NCBI GenBank assembly: GCA_002367715.1
Contig: DFDL01000050.1
Location: 13,870-19,465, forward strand
Source of the DNA: Actinobacteria bacterium UBA3028
Lineage (GTDB): Bacteria; Actinomycetota; Actinomycetes; Nanopelagicales; Nanopelagicaceae
Direction: 5' to 3'
DNA length: 5,596 nt
In this document: piece after piece, positions 1 through 5,596 of the stretch
Numbering within the stretch: the stretch's first letter is position 1
Layout of the letters: the number at the start of each line of letters is the position of its first letter
Position numbers and translations under genes: made by a program
Notes under the pieces: generated by a model
What the model was told of the DNA's origin: nothing
Seen by the model: the letters and a program-made list of their open reading frames with translations, nothing else
Databases searched by the model: none

Positions 1-1213
1 CTTCCTTTAGAACTGCTTGTGGCGTAATTATCACCTTCGCTACCTCAGGTTTAGATGGAATTTCATACATAACACCGAGCAGAGTCTCTTCCATAATCGC
101 TCGAAGTCCACGAGCACCGGTTCCACGCTTAATCGCTAAATCAGCTACAACTTCTAGCGCTTCATTTGTGAATTCAAGTTCAACGTCATCTAAATCAAAG
201 AGTTTCTCATACTGCTTAACCAGAGCATTCTTAGGTTCAGTAAGAATTTCAATTAGAGCTGGGCGATCTAGGTTCTCGACGCTTGTAAGAATCGGAAGCC
301 TGCCAATAAATTCTGGAATCATTCCAAACTTCAATAAGTCTTCAGGCATTACATCTGCGAAATAATCTTTTGCTGCGCTCTCTTCCAGGCTCTGAAGAAC
401 TGCGTTAAAACCAACACCAGCTTTTCCTTTGCGCCCTTCAATAATTTTATCTAACCCGGCAAATGCGCCACCAACAATGAAGAGGATATTTGTGGTGTCG
501 ATCTGCAAGAACTCTTGATGTGGATGCTTTCGTCCCCCTTGAGGCGGAACAGCAGCTGTAGTTCCTTCAAGAATTTTAAGTAACGCCTGTTGAACTCCTT
601 CGCCCGATACATCACGTGTTATCGATGGGTTCTCACTCTTGCGAGCAACTTTATCAATTTCATCGATATAAATAATTCCGGTCTCAGCTTTTTTCACATC
701 ATAATCTGCTGCTTGAATTAACTTAAGTAGAATATTTTCTACATCTTCTCCTACATAACCTGCTTCGGTTAGTGCAGTTGCATCTGCGATTGCAAATGGC
801 ACATTTAGCATTCGGGCTAAAGTCTGTGCAAGAAGCGTCTTGCCACAACCTGTTGGTCCAAGAATAAGAATATTTGACTTCGATAATTCAATTGACTCTT
901 CGCGCTTTGATTCGCCCGATTGCACTCGCTTGTAGTGGTTGTAAACCGCAACAGAGAGTGACTTCTTCGCACGGTCTTGACCAACTACATATTGATCTAG
1001 GAACTCGTAAATCTCTTGTGGCTTTGGGAGTTCAGCAAGTCCAAGTGAGCTTGTCTCTTCAAGCTCTTCGATAATGATTTCGTTACAGAGCTCGATACAT
1101 TCATCACAGATATAGACACCTGGTCCGGCAATTAACTTCTTAACCTGCTTCTGAGTCTTGCCGCAGAAAGAACATTTCAAAAGATCGCCAGATTCACCAA
1201 TGCGCGTATTCAT
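1..1213 (-). CDS. clpX: ClpX, ATP-dependent Clp protease unfoldase subunit (3' end outside window)
   Basis: AAA+ unfoldase that recognises protein substrates, unfolds them with ATP and threads them into the ClpP1P2 chamber in the cytoplasm. 404 codons are visible. The N-terminal zinc-binding domain has Cys14, Cys17, Cys36 and Cys39. The AAA+ module follows: Walker A GPTGCGKT at 119-126, pore-1 loop GYVGED at 152-157, Walker B IIYIDE at 180-185, pore-2 RKH at 228-230, arginine finger R305 in EFIGRLP, and sensor-2 GARGLRA around R368. The ClpP-docking 'IGF' loop reads VGF at 267-269. The start ATG is fixed by an in-frame TAG four codons upstream and by the MxxRIGxxGDLLKCSFCGK-type N-terminus known from actinobacterial ClpX. 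Known ClpX proteins run to about 420-430 residues, so only roughly the last 20 are missing. It lies 96 bp after clpP2. No Shine-Dalgarno sequence is visible. Identification is secure. Confidence 0.98.
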   Translation of the reverse strand, partial: MNTRIGESGDLLKCSFCGKTQKQVKKLIAGPGVYICDECIELCNEIIIEELEETSSLGLAELPKPQEIYEFLDQYVVGQDRAKKSLSVAVYNHYKRVQSGESKREESIELSKSNILILGPTGCGKTLLAQTLARMLNVPFAIADATALTEAGYVGEDVENILLKLIQAADYDVKKAETGIIYIDEIDKVARKSENPSITRDVSGEGVQQALLKILEGTTAAVPPQGGRKHPHQEFLQIDTTNILFIVGGAFAGLDKIIEGRKGKAGVGFNAVLQSLEESAAKDYFADVMPEDLLKFGMIPEFIGRLPILTSVENLDRPALIEILTEPKNALVKQYEKLFDLDDVELEFTNEALEVVADLAIKRGTGARGLRAIMEETLLGVMYEIPSKPEVAKVIITPQAVLKE

Positions 1214-1225
1214 AAGATAAGGCTA
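1214..1225 (-). promoter_or_regulatory. Possible -10 element for a leaderless clpX transcript
   Basis: Reading toward clpX, the 12 bases before the ATG are TAGCCTTATCTT. TAGCCT fits the loose actinobacterial -10 pattern TAnnnT and occupies -12 to -7 relative to the A of the ATG, where it must lie for transcription to start on that A. No purine-rich ribosome binding site precedes the gene, which fits a leaderless message. No convincing -35 is visible, and TAGCCT matches TATAAT at only three of six positions, so this is tentative. The alternative is translation from the operon mRNA by coupling or by an unstructured start. Confidence 0.3.
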
Positions 1226-1309
1226 GGACTTTGCCCCGATTCTTGCGGCTAAATCCCAGCCTGACTCTGTTCGCTTATAGACGAATTCTTCACTCGCCCT
1301 AATTCCTTT

Positions 1310-1960
1310 TTACTTTGCAGACGCCTTACGGCTAACCATTACTTGATCAATTAACCCATATTCGACAGCCTCAGCTGCAGTAAGAATCTTGTCGCGTTCA
1401 ATATCTTTCGTTATCTCTTCAGAACTCTTTACTGAGTGCTTAACAAGCATCTCTTCGAGGAGCGAGCGCATACGCATAATTTCGCGGGCTTGAATTTCGA
1501 TATCAGAACCTTGGCCCCCGCCCTCGCTATATGGCTGGTGAATCAGAATGCGTGCATGCTCTAGGGCGTAACGCTTTCCTTTAGCACCGCCCGCAAGAAG
1601 AATCGCAGCCGCTGAGGCAGCTTGGCCCAAACAGACCGTCATTACATCTGGTCGAACAAATTGCATCGTGTCATAGATGGCGGTCAGCGCCGTAAAAGAT
1701 CCACCCGGTGAGTTGATGTACATCATGATGTCACGGTCAGGATCCATTGACTCTAGGGTCAGAAGCTGCGCCATAACATCGTTGGCAACAGTGTCATCGA
1801 TAGCTTGGCCTAGAAAAATAATCCGCTCTTCAAAGAGCTTTGTATATGGATCTAACCGCTTGTAACCATATGCGGTCTTCTCTTCAATAGTTGGCAGAAC
1901 GTAGCGACTTGTAATTTCATTCACTTTATTTAGCTCCATGTTATTCACGTTACTTATCAT
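1310..1960 (-). CDS. clpP2: ClpP2, ATP-dependent Clp protease proteolytic subunit
   Basis: Serine peptidase of 216 residues that forms one heptameric ring of the mixed ClpP1P2 tetradecamer. In Mycobacterium tuberculosis, ClpX docks on the ClpP2 face. The triad is intact: Ser116 in GQAASAA, His141 in ILIHQP and Asp190 in IERDK, with the same 25- and 49-residue spacings as E. coli ClpP. The oligomer handle and fold are typical: EERIIFLG at 44-51 and YINSPGG at 81-87. The N-terminus is longer than the mature enzyme and contains RYVLPT from residue 19. The mycobacterial protein is processed just before the equivalent RYILP, so a short propeptide is likely (inference). The ATG at 1960 is chosen because it overlaps the clpP1 stop as ATGA and has GGAGG nine bases upstream; Met8 has no such site. 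It resembles mycobacterial ClpP2 more than ClpP1, notably NPYNKLFEERIIFLG-like and CLGQAASAAA segments. Confidence 0.97.
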   Translation of the reverse strand: MISNVNNMELNKVNEITSRYVLPTIEEKTAYGYKRLDPYTKLFEERIIFLGQAIDDTVANDVMAQLLTLESMDPDRDIMMYINSPGGSFTALTAIYDTMQFVRPDVMTVCLGQAASAAAILLAGGAKGKRYALEHARILIHQPYSEGGGQGSDIEIQAREIMRMRSLLEEMLVKHSVKSSEEITKDIERDKILTAAEAVEYGLIDQVMVSRKASAK

Positions 1961-2574
1961 TTTGCTGTTCCTCCGCTTCCAGATACCTGTCCAGCAGAAC
2001 GCACAACATGATCAACAAAGCCATATGTCTTTGCATCATCAGCAGTGAACCAGCGATCGCGATCAGAGTCCGCCTCAATTGTCTCTGGCTTCTGACCGGT
2101 GTGGAATGAGATTAGCTCGGCCATTTTCTTCTTAGTAAATGACATCTGCTCTGCCTGAATCTTGATATCAGATGCAGTTCCACCAATTCCGCCTGAAGGT
2201 TGGTGCATCATAATTCTTGCGTGTGGCAGTGCATATCGTTTTCCTGGTGCGCCAGCACATAGTAAGAATTGACCCATAGATGCTGCCAGCCCCATTGCTA
2301 CGGTTGCAACATCATTCTTGATATATTGCATGGTGTCATAAATCGCCATACCTGCTGAGATTGACCCACCTGGTGAATTTATATATAGAAAAATATCTTT
2401 ATCTGGATCTTCTGCTGCAAGTAGCAATAACTGCGCGGAGATCGCATTTGCCATCGAGTCCTCGACTACAGAGCCTAGAAAAATAATTCGCTCTTTTAGA
2501 AGTCGGTTGTAAACCTGATCGTCTAATCCGCCACTTGGAGCTGATCCCGCAAGACGCGGTGTATTTAGATCCAC
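1957..2574 (-). CDS. clpP1: ClpP1, ATP-dependent Clp protease proteolytic subunit
   Basis: Serine peptidase of 205 residues, partner ring of ClpP2 in the actinobacterial ClpP1P2 protease. The triad is intact: Ser99 in MGLAASMGQ, His124 in IMMHQP and Asp173 in DSDRDRWF, again spaced 25 and 49 residues apart. KERIIFLG at 27-34 and YINSPGGSISAGMAIYDTM at 64-82 are family signatures, and EADSDRDRWFTA with GFVDHV near the end is nearly the mycobacterial ClpP1 wording. The start is GTG, supported by AGGAGG five bases upstream and by a reasonable N-terminal length. The C-terminus ends in a Gly/Ser-rich tail (about residues 193-205). It is the first gene after a 156-bp gap from tig, the likely site of clp operon control, and its TGA overlaps the clpP2 ATG. 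Neither subunit is a degenerate ClpR-type paralogue. Confidence 0.97.
   Translation of the reverse strand: MDLNTPRLAGSAPSGGLDDQVYNRLLKERIIFLGSVVEDSMANAISAQLLLLAAEDPDKDIFLYINSPGGSISAGMAIYDTMQYIKNDVATVAMGLAASMGQFLLCAGAPGKRYALPHARIMMHQPSGGIGGTASDIKIQAEQMSFTKKKMAELISFHTGQKPETIEADSDRDRWFTADDAKTYGFVDHVVRSAGQVSGSGGTAK
1970..1974 (-). promoter_or_regulatory. Shine-Dalgarno site of clpP2
   Basis: GGAGG on the minus strand lies inside the last codons of clpP1, nine bases before the clpP2 ATG. It decides the start at 1960 over the internal Met8 codon. Together with the ATGA stop/start overlap it indicates translational coupling, which would help keep the two ClpP subunits near equal amounts. Confidence 0.85.
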
Positions 2575-2579
2575 AACTT

Positions 2580-2585
2580 CCTCCT
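2580..2585 (-). promoter_or_regulatory. Shine-Dalgarno site of clpP1
   Basis: A full AGGAGG lies five bases before the GTG codon at 2574. It is the strongest ribosome binding site in the window and fixes a non-ATG start for clpP1. Confidence 0.85.
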
Positions 2586-2600
2586 GATTGTTTATTTAAC

Positions 2601-2620
2601 TTAAATTACCTTAAATGACC
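2601..2620. repeat. Tandem decamer repeat in the clpP1 leader
   Basis: TTAAATTACC is followed directly by TTAAATGACC on the plus strand, nine of ten bases identical. It is flanked toward clpP1 by TTTAACTTAAA (2595-2605), an inverted repeat around one central base. The cluster sits 27-46 bases upstream of the clpP1 start codon, downstream of the candidate promoter. It could be a regulator binding site or a chance feature of an A/T-rich leader. Confidence 0.5.
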
Positions 2621-2633
2621 TAGTAATGACACT

Positions 2634-2659
2634 AACAATGTTTGGCGCCAAATGCTTCC
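2634..2659 (-). promoter_or_regulatory. Candidate ECF sigma (SigR/SigH-type) promoter of the clpP1-clpP2 operon
   Basis: On the minus strand GGAAG (2659-2655) and GTT (2636-2634) are separated by exactly 18 bases. The published SigR/SigH pattern of Actinobacteria is GGAAT, 18-19 bases, GTT. Initiation would fall several bases further on, giving a leader of roughly 50 bases before clpP1. In Corynebacterium glutamicum the clpP1P2 operon is reported to be under ECF sigma-H together with ClgR, so the placement makes sense. The fifth base of the -35 is G rather than T. Whether this organism encodes such a sigma factor cannot be seen here. Confidence 0.4.
2641..2652. promoter_or_regulatory. Perfect 12-bp palindrome, possible operator
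   Basis: TTTGGCGCCAAA reads the same on both strands and lies within the 18-base spacer of the candidate clpP1 promoter. A dimeric regulator bound there would block that promoter. It does not match the known ClgR (CGC-N5-GCG), HspR/HAIR or CIRCE operators. The symmetry does not extend beyond 12 bp. Confidence 0.45.
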
Positions 2660-2730
2660 GCAATCTGAGAAAACCTAGCGTGAAGGTGTTCGCCCAGAGA
2701 GAAAGTCGGAACAAGCGGGATAAATAGAGA

Positions 2731-4017
2731 TTATTCAGCAGCTGGAGTCGCTGGTTTTGGTGCAAGCTCTTCAAGGTTAACTTCTTTGCCAGAAGTGGTG
2801 AGAACCTTTACTCGAGATAGAACTCCGGCAAGTGCTTTGGCTCTGGAAACTTCAGCGACCATAGTTGTGATCTGGCCAGCATCTGAAACTTCCTTGATAA
2901 ATTGATCTGGAGTCATCCCATATCTCTGTGAAGCGCGTACGAGATATTCCGTTAATTCATTCTCATTTACCGACACACTCTCGGCAGAGACAATATTGTC
3001 GAAAAGTATCTCTTGAGTAAGTGACTTAGTGACCTCTTCGGTCACTTCCTTGCGGTGCTCTGCATCTTCAAGGCGACCCTCTTTATCCAAGTGGTCATTT
3101 ACCTCTTCTTCAATAATGTTGGCAGGTAGCGGAATTTCAACATCTGCTATTAGTTTTTCAACAAGTAGATCACGGGCATGTGCCCCTTGCTCTAAGTGCT
3201 TGACTCGCTCTAGGCGAGTTTGGATATCTGCACGAAGTTCGGTAAGTGTCTCAAACTCAGATGCCAGTTTGGCAAAATCATCATTTAGTTCAGGAAGATC
3301 TCGATGTTTTACTGCCTTAACAGTTGCATCTACTGCGCCTTTTTCCTCATCTTTCTGGCCAACAAGTTGGGTATCAAAGCGCTTTGATTCTCCGGCCTTT
3401 AGACCAATTAAGGCTTCATCTAATCCATCAACCATGCGGTTGGTGCCTACTTCGTAGGAAATATCATTTGCAGTTCCACCATCAACGGCTTCACCATTAA
3501 TAGTCGCAACCAAATCAAGTGAGACGAAATCGCCATTCTCGACGGCCTTTTCTACAGTACTCAAAGTTCCAAAACGGGCACGAAGCTCGTCGACTTGCTC
3601 AGCTACCTCCGCATCAGAGATAACAACATCTTCGACTGTGAGGGTTATCTTAGAAAAATCAGGGAGCTTTAGCTCTGGGCGCACATCTACTTCTGCAGTA
3701 AATGAAAACTTCTCACGATCAACAAGTTCTGTTACTTCAATATTTGGGCGACCAATGACAAATACATTCTGCTCTTTTAGGGCTGCAGAATAAAATGGTG
3801 AGATCGAAGAGTTAATTGCTTCATCCAAAATTGCTGGGCGCCCGACTCGTTGCTCGATCATCGCTTGTGGCACTTTGCCTTTTCTAAAACCGGGGATCGT
3901 GATTCGCTCACCAAGGGCCTTATAGGCATTTGAAATATGTGGCTCTAATTCTTCGAATGTGACTTCGATTGAAAGTTTTACTCGAGTTGGCGAGAGAGTT
4001 TCGACTGCGCTTTTCAC
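2731..4017 (-). CDS. tig: Trigger factor, ribosome-associated chaperone / peptidyl-prolyl isomerase
   Basis: Chaperone of 428 residues that binds the ribosome at the tunnel exit and shields nascent chains; E. coli trigger factor has 432 residues. The N-terminal ribosome-binding domain carries the signature GFRKGK at 43-48, with Phe-Arg-Lys at 44-46 exactly as in E. coli. RPNIEVT and FTAEVDVRPE (residues 90-115) follow. An FKBP-like isomerase domain spans about 160-238 (GDFVSLDL to VKAVKHRDLPE), and a helical C-terminal arm domain spans about 245-415, with a Pro/Ala-rich end. The start is GTG in VKSAVETLSPTRV, matching the usual MKSxVExLSPTRV N-terminus, with AGGAG four bases upstream. The frame stays open upstream to 4116, but that extension reads through the tRNA and is not protein. 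tig lies 37 bp after tRNA-Pro with no terminator between them. It heads the clp cluster, 156 bp before clpP1. Confidence 0.97.
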   Translation of the reverse strand: MKSAVETLSPTRVKLSIEVTFEELEPHISNAYKALGERITIPGFRKGKVPQAMIEQRVGRPAILDEAINSSISPFYSAALKEQNVFVIGRPNIEVTELVDREKFSFTAEVDVRPELKLPDFSKITLTVEDVVISDAEVAEQVDELRARFGTLSTVEKAVENGDFVSLDLVATINGEAVDGGTANDISYEVGTNRMVDGLDEALIGLKAGESKRFDTQLVGQKDEEKGAVDATVKAVKHRDLPELNDDFAKLASEFETLTELRADIQTRLERVKHLEQGAHARDLLVEKLIADVEIPLPANIIEEEVNDHLDKEGRLEDAEHRKEVTEEVTKSLTQEILFDNIVSAESVSVNENELTEYLVRASQRYGMTPDQFIKEVSDAGQITTMVAEVSRAKALAGVLSRVKVLTTSGKEVNLEELAPKPATPAAE

Positions 4018-4021
4018 TTTG

Positions 4022-4026
4022 CTCCT
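4022..4026 (-). promoter_or_regulatory. Shine-Dalgarno site of tig
   Basis: AGGAG lies four bases before the GTG at 4017, within the short tRNA-tig spacer. It supports this start over the longer open frame reaching into the tRNA gene. Confidence 0.7.
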
Positions 4027-4054
4027 AGCGTCAATTTTTGAAGAGTAGATATTC

Positions 4055-4130
4055 TGGTCGGGGCGAGAGGATTCGAACCTCCGGTCTCCTGCTCCCAAAG
4101 CAGGCGCGCTAGCCACTACGCTACGCCCCG
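4055..4130 (-). tRNA. tRNA-Pro (anticodon UGG)
   Basis: The 76 bases fold as a complete cloverleaf: a 7-bp acceptor stem CGGGGCG/CGCCCCG, discriminator A and encoded CCA. The D stem is GCGT/GCGC. The anticodon stem CCTGC/GCAGG closes the loop TTTGGGA, giving anticodon TGG. A five-base variable loop is followed by the T stem GGAGG/CCTCT with loop TTCGAAT. It reads proline CCA codons and, by wobble, probably others. It sits directly upstream of tig in the same orientation. Translation across it yields the familiar spurious peptide GDRRFESSRPD. Confidence 0.97.
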
Positions 4131-4144
4131 CGGCGTAAGTCCGA

Positions 4145-4171
4145 ATTCTAAGCCCTAAATTCCCATCTCAA
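4145..4171 (-). promoter_or_regulatory. Candidate housekeeping promoter for tRNA-Pro (and tig)
   Basis: TAGAAT (4150-4145) matches the -10 consensus at five of six bases. It would start transcription around 4138, about eight bases before the mature tRNA 5' end, which is normal for tRNA genes. TTGAGA (4171-4166) is the best -35-like match but is only 15 bases away; TTTTGA at 4173-4168 has the ideal 17-base spacing but a weaker match. Since nothing terminates after the tRNA, tig may share this transcript. Confidence 0.45.
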
Positions 4172-4200
4172 AACCAACGGGGATCTACTGTATTTATGCG

Positions 4201-4228
4201 AAAAGGACTCGGGATTTACCCCGAGCCC
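4201..4228 (-). terminator. Rho-independent terminator of the permease gene
   Basis: On the minus strand GGGCTCGGG pairs with CCCGAGTCC (nine pairs, one G-T) around the loop GTAAAT, followed by TTTT. It lies about 44 bp after the permease stop codon and separates that gene from the tRNA-Pro/tig/clp block. The U-tract is short but the stem is strong. Confidence 0.85.
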
Positions 4229-4271
4229 TCTCCTGCTTAATTTGCTAGTTACTGCCTATTTTCTAAGTTAA

Positions 4272-5596
4272 TTAGCCAATCCAAATATTGATTGGCGAGC
4301 TTAAGAAATAGACCATGAATAGACCCGATACCAAGAGCAACAGTGGGTGAACTTCCCTGCGGCGGCCTTGAATAATGCGAATCGCAACATGTGAAACGAA
4401 TCCTGCGCCGATACCTACTGAAATATTGTAGGTAAATGGCATCAAGATAATTGTTAGGAATGCAGGAATCGCAACTCCATAATCAGCCCAATCCAAGCCC
4501 TTGATTTGAGTCATCATCAAGAATCCGACGACTACAAGTGCTGGGGTTGCTGCTTCGTAAGGAATTACTGCAACGAGAGGTGATAGGAAAGTGGTCAACA
4601 GGAATAGAACACCAGTTACAACTGATGCCAAACCTGTGCGAGCGCCTTCGCCGACACCTGCTGCTGATTCGATGTAGCTAGTATTTGAAGAGACGCTTCC
4701 AGCCCCGCCAGCCATTGCGGCTACTGAGTCAACAAAGAGAATCTTGTTGTTGTTTGGAACATCGCCCTTGCTATCAATCAATCCTGATTCATGTCCGATA
4801 GCTGTGATTGTTCCAACGGTATCGAAGAAGTCAGATAGCAATAGCGTGAATACGAAGAGCACTGCTGCAACAAATGAGATCCGCCCGAATGAGCCAAAGA
4901 GGCTAAATTGTCCGAGAAGTCCGAAGTCAGGTGTCGCAATAACATCAGAAGGCATCTTTGGAACGTTTAGGTTCCAGCCCTTTGGATTTGTCTCTCCAGT
5001 AGCTCCATTAAACAATGGGCCAATCTTGAATGCAGACTCGATCGCAACAGCTACAGCCGTTGCAACGACGATTGCAATAAGGATTGCTCCCTTTACCTTT
5101 TTGACCATTAATCCGATCATCAAGAAAAGTCCGAATGAAAATACAACGATTGGCCAGCCAACAAGTGTTCCACCATCACCAAGGGTTACTGGCACTGGAC
5201 CAGTTCCTGTGCGACGCACAAAGCCTGCATCAACTAAACCAATTAGCGCAATAAACAGACCGATTCCGACAGAGATGGCGATTTTTAGCTGCGCAGGTAC
5301 TGCACGAAATACTGCAGTTCTAAAACCAGTTAGAACAAGTACGGTAATAATTATTCCTTCAAGTACTACAAGTCCCATTGCATCTGCCCATGACATCTTC
5401 GATGCAAGACCAACTGCAACGAAAGTGTTAAGGCCAAGACCTGTCGCGATAGCTAGAGGAAAGTTTCCAACTATCCCCATCAGGATTGTTAGTACACCTG
5501 CGATTAACGCAGTTGCTGCAGCAATTGCTGCAAGGTTAGGCGCGTCTCCACCGCCGAGGAACTTTCCGTCTGCATCTTTTGAAAGACCGATGATCA
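4272..5596 (-). CDS. NCS2-family purine permease, AzgA/PbuG type (5' end outside window)
   Basis: Inner-membrane, probably proton-coupled importer of purine bases (adenine, guanine or hypoxanthine by family; the exact substrate is not readable). About 440 codons are visible, ending in TAA. Comparison with Bacillus PbuG suggests some 35-45 N-terminal residues are missing. The frame is open to the right edge, so the ATG at 5480 (MGIVGNFPLA) is an internal methionine. The protein is strongly hydrophobic with many membrane segments. Key polar residues of AzgA-like carriers are present: Asn in TGLGLNTF (5429-5427), Asp in SDFFDTVGT (4823-4821) and Glu in SYIESAAGVGEGARTG (4670-4668). It ends with REVHPLLLL and a final membrane segment, like PbuG. 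It has its own terminator, so it is probably not co-transcribed with tig. Family assignment is firm; specificity is inference. Confidence 0.93.
   Translation of the reverse strand, partial: IIGLSKDADGKFLGGGDAPNLAAIAAATALIAGVLTILMGIVGNFPLAIATGLGLNTFVAVGLASKMSWADAMGLVVLEGIIITVLVLTGFRTAVFRAVPAQLKIAISVGIGLFIALIGLVDAGFVRRTGTGPVPVTLGDGGTLVGWPIVVFSFGLFLMIGLMVKKVKGAILIAIVVATAVAVAIESAFKIGPLFNGATGETNPKGWNLNVPKMPSDVIATPDFGLLGQFSLFGSFGRISFVAAVLFVFTLLLSDFFDTVGTITAIGHESGLIDSKGDVPNNNKILFVDSVAAMAGGAGSVSSNTSYIESAAGVGEGARTGLASVVTGVLFLLTTFLSPLVAVIPYEAATPALVVVGFLMMTQIKGLDWADYGVAIPAFLTIILMPFTYNISVGIGAGFVSHVAIRIIQGRRREVHPLLLLVSGLFMVYFLSSPINIWIG

Noticed and set aside
168..1074. Two short plus-strand open frames (168-365 and 874-1074)
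   Set aside because: Both are antisense to clpX, whose minus-strand frame is continuous and conserved across them.
1677..1865. Short plus-strand open frame
   Set aside because: Antisense to the conserved core of clpP2; no independent support.
2660..2700. Possible ClgR or LexA operator around GTGAAGGTGTTCGCC
   Set aside because: Only one half-site (GTTCG/GTTCGC) is good. The CGC-N5-GCG arrangement of ClgR is absent, and the other half of a GAAC-N4-GTTC SOS box does not match.
2676..2723. Plus-strand GTG frame of 15 codons in the tig-clpP1 gap
   Set aside because: Too short, no ribosome binding site, and it points against all neighbouring genes.
2660..2730. Terminator after tig
   Set aside because: The best inverted repeat (TGTTC/GAACA) has five pairs, a 17-base loop and no U-tract, so read-through from tig into clpP1 remains possible.
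3029..3457. A 142-codon open frame on the plus strand
   Set aside because: It lies wholly antisense to tig, is rich in Ser and Arg in the way shadow frames are, and has no ribosome binding site or family resemblance.
4117..5480. ATG at 5480 as the start of the permease
   Set aside because: The frame stays open to the right edge with permease-like residues, and the membrane segment before GLGLN would be cut, so it is an internal Met of a partial gene.
1..5596. A novel or mobile system in this window
   Set aside because: All coding space is filled by conserved housekeeping genes in a known order, with no transposase, integrase, duplicated ends, CRISPR repeats or compositional break.

Overview
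The window is a conserved chromosomal segment in which every recognisable gene lies on the minus strand. In transcription order (right to left) it holds: the 3' part of a purine permease gene; an intrinsic terminator; tRNA-Pro(UGG); tig (trigger factor); clpP1; clpP2; and most of clpX, which runs off the left edge. I see no mobile element, CRISPR array, phage gene or other accessory cargo.

Organism (inference): two adjacent, different ClpP subunits resembling the ClpP1/ClpP2 pair of Mycobacterium, followed by a Mycobacterium-like ClpX with an N-terminal zinc finger, point to Actinobacteria. Base composition is clearly lower in GC than in Streptomyces or Mycobacterium, with many A/T-ending codons. 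A low-GC, streamlined freshwater actinobacterium (acI / Nanopelagicales type) fits best, but this rests on recalled family sequences and not on a search.

Layout: 5596-4272 is an NCS2/AzgA-PbuG-type permease, open at its N-terminus. 4271-4131 holds its terminator hairpin and a candidate promoter for the tRNA. 4130-4055 is tRNA-Pro with an encoded CCA. 4017-2731 is tig, starting at GTG 37 bp after the tRNA. 2730-2575 is the main regulatory gap, with a candidate stress-sigma-type promoter wrapped around a perfect 12-bp palindrome and a tandem decamer repeat. 2574-1957 is clpP1 (GTG start), 1960-1310 is clpP2 (ATGA overlap with clpP1), then a 96-bp gap, then clpX from 1213 leftward.

How the genes work together: trigger factor meets nascent chains at the ribosome exit tunnel. 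ClpX unfolds tagged or damaged proteins and feeds them into the ClpP1P2 peptidase. The block is therefore a protein quality-control cluster, organised like tig-clpP-clpX elsewhere but with the actinobacterial doubled peptidase. All catalytic residues I could check are intact. The least explained parts are non-coding: the tig-clpP1 gap and the clpP2-clpX gap, where clpX has no visible Shine-Dalgarno sequence.
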